From Ursus arctos (lineage: Eukaryota > Chordata > Mammalia > Carnivora > Ursidae): 64,000 bases of DNA. The stretch covers positions 69,801,931-69,865,930 of the forward strand of contig NW_026622985.1 in NCBI RefSeq assembly GCF_023065955.2. The letters are read 5' to 3'. Each line of letters opens with the position of its first letter. Within the stretch, counting starts at the first letter, position 1. Under the pieces are notes generated by a model. That model ran no database searches. It had not been told where the DNA came from and saw nothing but the letters and a program-made list of their open reading frames with translations. Below are positions 58,048-64,000 of this stretch, in pieces. The position numbers and the translations under genes were made by a program.

Positions 58048-59140
58048 TTCTTTGGCATCAGCCATAGCATCTTCTTTCTAGATATGTCTCATGAGGCAAG
58101 GGAAAACTTTTGGGACTACATCAAAATAAAATGCTTCTGCACAGCAAAGGAAACAACAAAACTAAAAGGCAACCTATGGAATGGGGAGAGATATTTGTAA
58201 ATGACATATCTGATAAAGGGTTAGTATCCAAAATCTATAAAGAACTTACAAAACTCAATACCCCAAAAATAAATAATCCAATTAAAAAATGAGCAGAAGA
58301 CAGGAATAGACATTTTTCCAAACAGATGGCCAACGGACACAAGAAAAGATGCTCAATATCACTCATCATCAGAGAAATACAAATCGAAACTACAATGAGA
58401 TATCACCTCACACCTATGAAATTTTAGAATGGCTAAAATCAACAACATAAGAAACAAGTGTCAATGAGGATGTGGAGAAAGGGGAACCCTCTTGCACTCT
58501 TGGTAGGAATACAAACTGGCACAGCTACTCTGAAAAACAGTATGGAGGCTCCTTAAAATTTAAAAGTAGAAGTACCCTACAACCGGGCAATTACATTACT
58601 AGGTATTTACCTAAAGTATACAAAAACATTAATTCAAAGGGATACATGCACTCCAATGTTTATAGCAGCATTATCTACAATAGCCAAATTATGGAAACAG
58701 CCCAAGTGTCCATAGATTGATGAATGGATAAAGAAGAAGTGGTACACATATACAACGGAATATTACTCAGTCATAAAAGAATGAAATCTTGCCATTTGCA
58801 ATGACATAGATAGAAATAGAGAGTATTATGCTAAGTGAAATAAGTCAAAGGCAAATACCGTATGATTTCACTCATACGTGGAATTTAAGAAACAAAACAA
58901 ACGAGCAAGAAAGACGAGGCAAAGCAAGAAAGAGACTCAACTATAGAGAACAAACTGATTGTTACCAGAAGGGAGGTTGGTGGGGGATAGGTAAAATAGG
59001 TGATGGAGATTAAGGAGTGCCCTTGTGATGAGCATGGGGTGTTGTACTGAAGTGCTAAATCACTATATTGTACCTTTAAAACTAATATTACACTGTGCGT
59101 TAACTAACTAGAATTTAAATAAGAACTTAAAAAAAACCAC
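58048..59140 (+). mobile_element. 5'-truncated carnivore L1 inserted in the ancient L1
   Basis: Starts mid-ORF2 (TTCTTTGGCATCAGCCATAG) and runs through ACCCTCTTGCACTCTTGGTA, CAACGGAATATTACTCAGTC, ATGATTTCACTCATACGTGG to a 3'UTR ending TTAAAACTAATATTACACTG and an A-rich tail. Imperfect target duplications GCACTGACAAGAAAT (58033-58047) and GCACTTACAATAAGT (59145-59159). The frames at 58,110-59,013 are its ORF2 fragments. Confidence 0.85.
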
Positions 59141-59830
59141 AGAAGCACTTACAATAAGTACCAAATGCTGATGATCGTATTGAGAAACCAAAACTCTCAT
59201 ATATGATTGGTGGGACTGCAAAATGGCATAGCTGCTCCAGAAAATAGCTTAACAGTACTTAGAAAGTGAAGTATTCACTTATAATGCAATCCAGCACTCC
59301 CACTCCAAGGATGAAAGTCTTATTTACATAAAAATATGCATACGAAAGTTTATAACAGCTTTGTTTCTAATTTCTCAAAACTGGAACTCCCCAAATGTCC
59401 TTTCACTGGTGACTGGATAAATAAACAGTGGTATATCTGTACAACAAGATAATATTTGGGAATAAAAACAATACACACAATACAGACAAGCCTCAACTGC
59501 ATTACATGAAGTAAAAAGAAGCCAGACTTAAAAAGTTGCATACTGGATGAGCCAATTTATATGAAATTCTGAAAAAAGTGAAACTACAGGTATAGAAAAC
59601 AGGTCAATGGTTATCATAAGTTTGAGGCAGGGCAGGGAGTTGGTTACAAAGGGATAAGAGGAATATTTTGGGGTGATGGAACTGTTATATATCTTTATGA
59701 CAGTGGTGGTCACACTAAAAAAACTACGCCAAAAAATACAAAATTGTGTATTTGTCAAAACCACAAACTATTCACTAAAATAGGTAAATTTTATTGAATG
59801 TAAAGTACATCTTAATAAAAAATAAAGAAA

Positions 59831-60303
59831 AATTAAAATACCATCAATAAGCAATAATGTAATTATTTAACATATAAATAACCACATCCTATAACTCATG
59901 AGTTATAAATCATAAAATGGTAGATTTTAATTTTGGATTTAATAGTGGATTAAAATTTTACTATTTTACATTTTAATTTGTTATAACATGGCAAGCTATC
60001 TGGATCATCCCTCTGAAACTGGTAGGTAGACATAAGCAGTGGGAGGAACTCCCCCAGGCAGAGTCCCAAGGCCTTGAAGTGGAATGATAGGGATGGTAGG
60101 ATGGTGATAAATAAGCTACACATGAAAAGTCCAGAAACACAACATCCTGACCTTGTGGCTTCCAAGACCTTGGGGCTGAGTGATCAAGAGCCACAGATGT
60201 GGAGCTTGCACTCTCCTCTTCTACCTCTGCCCCAGGGTAACCCTTAGACTCAGTAAAATGCATTTGCATTGTGGTTTCAGTCCCCCCATGGAGAAAGGCT
60301 GCC
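59831..60303. other. Intergenic between L1 tail and LTR-like sequence
   Basis: AT-rich at first, then a GC-richer part (60,000-60,300) that may belong to the following LTR-like element. Overlapping minus-strand frames lack domains. Confidence 0.4.
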
Positions 60304-60640
60304 ATGACAGTTCCCTACAAACCTTGTAGGGCCAAAAACTTCCTCTCCCAACCTGTGGGAGGAGTCCTCCAAATGATTGGAAGCACCCTCCATTAGAGAC
60401 TACCCCACTGTATGTCACAGCTGCTCCCAGCCCAGAGAGACAAATCCAATCTCAAAACAACCTAAGGCCAGTTCCACATCCTGGAACCTGCCTGCTCTCC
60501 CACCTGGAGAGTGTACTTTCACTTTAATAAGCTGCTTTGTGCTTGCTACTTTCCTTCTGGCATCTTTATTCTGAGCTCTGATCCTCACATAAATCTTTTT
60601 GTGGGGAATCCAAGGACTGAGACCTCTATTCACACAATGC
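60304..60640 (+). mobile_element. Possible class I solo LTR
   Basis: Begins TGACAGTTCCCTACAAACCT; has a pyrimidine-rich part, then CACTTTAATAAGCTGCTTTG (variant poly(A) signal) with TGTGCTTGCTACTTTCC after it, and GGGGAATCCAAGGACTGAGA near the end. This layout resembles ERV class I LTRs. No internal region, primer-binding site or target duplication was confirmed; non-coding relic. Confidence 0.42.
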
Positions 60641-61009
60641 AGACTCTCCCATGGGTAACAAAACCAGTTAATAATCCTGAATAAATACATATTCTTAAGA
60701 ATCATTAATGAACTGGTAAAATTAAAAGGCATTCTCAGCACTGAGTAAAAAGCTGGGATCCAGAGAGGAAAGTAGAATTCTACATCCTGTTTTCATTGCT
60801 ATTGGCATTTGGCAATTAGGTTGCATTTGATATAAAATGCTTTAGCCTCATGAGGTGAAAGAAACAAAAAGACACCTTTGAAACCTAAAGATTCAGAAAA
60901 CTTGGAAGTAAAATGCTTTCTACAAAACAATATACACTACTTAAAAATCTAAGCAAAAGGAAGGTAGAAAGGTAGTAATGTCACTCTAAATAAAAATAAT
61001 ACCAAAAGC
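60641..61009. other. Intergenic, nothing recognised
   Basis: No named repeat or coding signal. Confidence 0.35.
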
Positions 61010-62995
61010 ATTAAGAAAGATTAAAATGGTCACTAGAAAATGTTAATAGATTCAACCACTCAAAAAGTTATAACAGTTTTAAACCTGTATGTACCTACCA
61101 TCAAAGCCCCAAAATAGGCAATCAAAAATTGAGGAAAAAAACAGGAAAAATAAAATCACAATAATAATGGAGGAGTTTAATGTATTGCTCTCACAGCTAA
61201 AGGAACAGCTGATGAAATAAAATTAACATGATACTGATGATTTGAAAAACATAATTAATAAATGTCAATCGATGGACATATATAGAACACTATACTCACC
61301 AACTGTGAACTTATAGTTTTTAAAGCATACACAAAACATATTGTATAACCGACCATATTCTGGTTCAAAAGTAGTTTCAAAAAAGTTCACAGAACTGAGG
61401 AATGTAGATCATGTTCTTTGTATATGATGAAATTTTGTTAAAAATCAAAACAAAAAGATAACTAGAAAAAAATGTTTGAAAGAAAATCACCTCTAAATAA
61501 CCCATGAGTCAGATGAAATCATAATAAATATTATAAAATATTTGGAACAGAATGATTATGAAAGCACTACACATCAAGACTTATTTGACAAGACTAAATT
61601 AGTCCTTAAGTTTCAATTTCCAGGATATTAGAAAAGAACAAAAGTTCAGAATAAATGCTAAGCAGCCATCTAAGAAGAGATAAACTAAAGGAAAATAAAG
61701 AGAGCAGCATAAATTATTTTTAAAAAGAATAGAGAAAAACATATATGAGAGAGAATCAAAAGAACCAAATTATAGCTCTTTGTGGAGACTAATAAAATTG
61801 ATAAACCTCTAATGAGACTGATAAAAGTAAGCAAAGGCAAAAGCAGTCAATATTAGGAATATTAGGAATAAAAAGGAGGTACAGATGCATCGTTGCACAT
61901 ACAGAAAAAGGTAAGACATTAAAAGCAACTTTATTCCAATAAATTTGAAATTTAAATAAAATTGACAAATTCCTAACACAATGTATCTTAAAACTAACTG
62001 AAAAAGAAATAGAAAACCCAGATTTCTCTAAAATGGTTAAGGAAATTACATCATTTTTCGCAAAATTCTTTCCAAAATGGAAACACAAGATAAAGGTGGC
62101 TTCAGCACTGAATTCTAACTAAACATTGAGGGAACAAATATTAGCAATATGACATAAATTCTTCCAAAGAATATTAAAATAAGAAATACTCTCTAACTCA
62201 TTTTATGAAGCCAATATGACATTGATGTTAAAATCTGATGATAGAATGGGAAAGACAGTGACAGGTCAATTCACTCATGAACATACATGCAAAAATCCCA
62301 AACCAAATATTAGCTAAGTAAATCCTGCAATGTATTAAGAATACTACATCATGACCAAGTTGGTTTATCCCAGACATGTGAAGTTGATTTACAATAGAAA
62401 ATTAGTTCATGTAAGTCACCCAATTACAAAACCATGTACTTGTTTCAATAAATACAGGAAAATAATTTCATAAAATTCATCATGGGTTCATTATTAAACA
62501 GAACAAAAGAAAAAACTCTTAACAATTTTGGGATAAAAGAGAATGTCCTCATTCACATTAAGAGCTCTACAAAGCTTTCCCTTAGAGACCAGGAACAAAT
62601 ACTATTCATATTTTTATTTAACATTGTACTGAAGGTCCCAGCCAAAGCATTTAAGTATTAGAAGAAATAGAAAATATAAAAAAATGGGATGAAGAAATAT
62701 GACTCTCAGCATATGCTGATGATATGATTATGTTCATATAAAACCCAAAAGAACTTACAGATAAATCATCAGAATTAATAAGAGCTTTAAACAAAGATTA
62801 CTGGATGCAAAATCAATTTAAAAAATTAACTCCATTTTTATCCAGCAACAAACATTTAGAAATTAAATTTAAAAGCTATCACGGAGAATATAAAAGAGTG
62901 AGGTCCCAAGGAATAAATCCAAAAATAAATGTATATAAAACTTTTCTGATAGAAATTAAAGAGGACATGTACAATAAAAACATGCCATATATACT
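61010..62995 (+). mobile_element. Second ancient L1 ORF2 relic, plus strand
   Basis: GATGGACATATATAGAACAC (endonuclease part), ACTAATAAAATTGATAAACC, TACATCATGACCAAGTTGGT and TTTAACATTGTACTGAAGGT (reverse transcriptase part), GCATATGCTGATGATATGAT (decayed catalytic box, about 62,710) appear in L1 order. It stops near 62,995 without a recognisable 3'UTR. Heavily mutated; no intact frame. Confidence 0.78.
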
Positions 62996-63669
62996 ATGCT
63001 AACAGATGAGCCCAGAGCAGTGCTGTTCCCACCAGCCAGACTGGAAAAATTCATCATTCACAGACCATTTGGTGGAGTGCTCAGGAAAACAGAGCCTCAA
63101 TAGTGGGAAATAATTAGCCCTCACTGATCACTGCCATGTACCTACCTAACAAATTATAAAAGTAAGACCCCAAACCGTCTTATGGTCTCATCTTTTATCT
63201 ATGCACGGAATTCATCTCCAGCTCCTTCTATATCCTTTTCCCAAAGTACAATGATCTAGACTTCTTGTTATTCAGCTACTGATTACTTGCATATGGCCTT
63301 TCTCATTGTGATATAATGAATACTAGGGGTCCATAACGAAGGTAATCAGGGATGATGAGTATGTCTTTCAATCTTAGTAATTACTATATACTTAATTCAA
63401 TCAAAATCATTGAGTTATTAGCATATCTTATTCCTACAAGAATATAAACCTTTTGCAGTTTCCTCTCCTGTATCTCATCTGCTGTTTCACAATGACTCAG
63501 CAATCTTATACATCTCCATCTAAAATCACTGGGTTAACACATTCTGTTTCTACTAACTCAACTTGGAGAATCTGCTTTTCCTATCAGGCTTGTTGAAGGA
63601 TCTCCCTCCCTGTGGGGATGCTGGCAGACAAGACTGACAGTATCCTAAGAAAATTGGCTTTTCAGGGTG
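62996..63669. other. Intergenic, family not recognised
   Basis: About 63,050-63,200 (GTGCTCAGGAAAACAGAGCC, TAATTAGCCCTCACTGATCA) may be a decayed LTR, but I cannot name it. No gene. Confidence 0.35.
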
Positions 63670-64000
63670 AGATGAGAAGCCTCTGAAAAGTTTTAGCCGA
63701 GGCGTCACATAATCTGACTTTTATTTTACATAGATCATCCTGGCAACTGTCAGGCAGACTCAGGGAGGACATATAGGCTATTTTCATAATCCAGGTGAGA
63801 AATGGTGGTGACATAGACTCAGGTGGTAGGTAGAGGTGGTAAGAAGTAGTTAATTCTGGATATATTTCCAAGGTGGAGCCAAAGGAGTTACTCATGAATT
63901 AGATCTGAAGCATGAGGGAAAAGTGATATACAAGGATAACACTAAAGTTGTTTTGTTAAAGTGATCAGAAGAATAGATGCCATTTTCCTGAGATGGAGAA
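63670..64000 (-). mobile_element. L2, minus strand, cut by the window edge
   Basis: CGTCACATAATCTGACTTTT, ATCATCCTGGCAACTGTCAG, TAATCCAGGTGAGAAATGGT, ATTCTGGATATATTTCCAAG and TTTTCCTGAGATGGAGAA follow the reverse-complemented L2. It continues beyond 64,000. Confidence 0.82.

Larger units (their letters stand above)
48642..59830 (+). mobile_element. Ancient L1 (L1M-like), plus strand, broken by four younger L1 insertions
   Basis: Host pieces at 48,642-48,755, 48,908-48,944, 49,373-49,767, 55,821-58,047 and 59,145-59,830 read in L1 ORF2-to-3'UTR order: GTTTATGCACCTCATAACAG (endonuclease part), CCAATTCTATACAAACTCCC, CATTACCCTAAATCCAAAAT and TTCGACATCATACTGAAGGT (reverse transcriptase part), TGATTGGTGGGACTGCAAAA (C-terminal part) and AATTTATATGAAATTCTGAA (3'UTR). 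There are many stops and indels, so no intact frame. An internal deletion seems to precede 49,730. Confidence 0.82.

Overview
This is mammalian nuclear DNA. One protein-coding exon is recognisable, at the left edge; the other 62 kb is intergenic and rich in repeats. At least fifteen tRNA-Lys-type carnivore SINEs (SINEC) occur, several with A-box and B-box sequences intact. The youngest share a 'GGCACAGC(G)GTTAAGCGTC' head and a 'GCTATGAGCCTGC' body typical of bears and the giant panda. The source is therefore a caniform carnivore, most likely an ursid; family level is inference.

Left edge (1-2,070): the end of the last intron and the terminal coding exon of TES (testin) on the + strand, encoding the last 62 residues with the third LIM domain. 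A ~1.07 kb 3'UTR with two poly(A) signals follows. About 100 bp beyond the distal signal is a strong CTCF-like core. In mammals TES is followed by CAV2, CAV1 and MET, so the rest is probably the left part of the TES-CAV2 intergenic interval.

Middle (2,070-48,000): no credible gene. SINECs are scattered over older L2, MIR, MER5A-like, MaLR-like LTR and L1M relics. Notable structures are a SINE inserted in the tail of an older SINE (24,051-24,483), an L1 relic split by a SINE and by a Tigger-like DNA transposon with visible terminal inverted repeats (35,735-37,190), a MIR inside an L2 (37,923-38,460), and a decayed hAT (Charlie-like) transposon that keeps transposase traces and was later hit by a SINE (about 42,160-44,655).

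Right part (48,600-63,000): a composite of LINE-1s. An ancient + strand L1 (about 48,642-59,830) was hit at least four times by other L1s. The largest insert is a full-length ~6.03 kb carnivore L1 (49,768-55,801) with 19-bp target-site duplications, a 5'UTR with tandem units, ORF1, ORF2 and a G-rich 3'UTR. ORF1 carries three stops and ORF2 several stops and frameshifts, so it is dead. A second decayed L1 follows (about 61,010-62,995), and an L2 runs off the right edge.

I found no new gene system, no tRNA/rRNA gene and no CRISPR. The best leads are regulatory (the CTCF-like site, repeat-poor blocks, hairpins) and the nested repeat history. Repeat names come from remembered consensus features, not a database search; boundaries without stated duplications are approximate.
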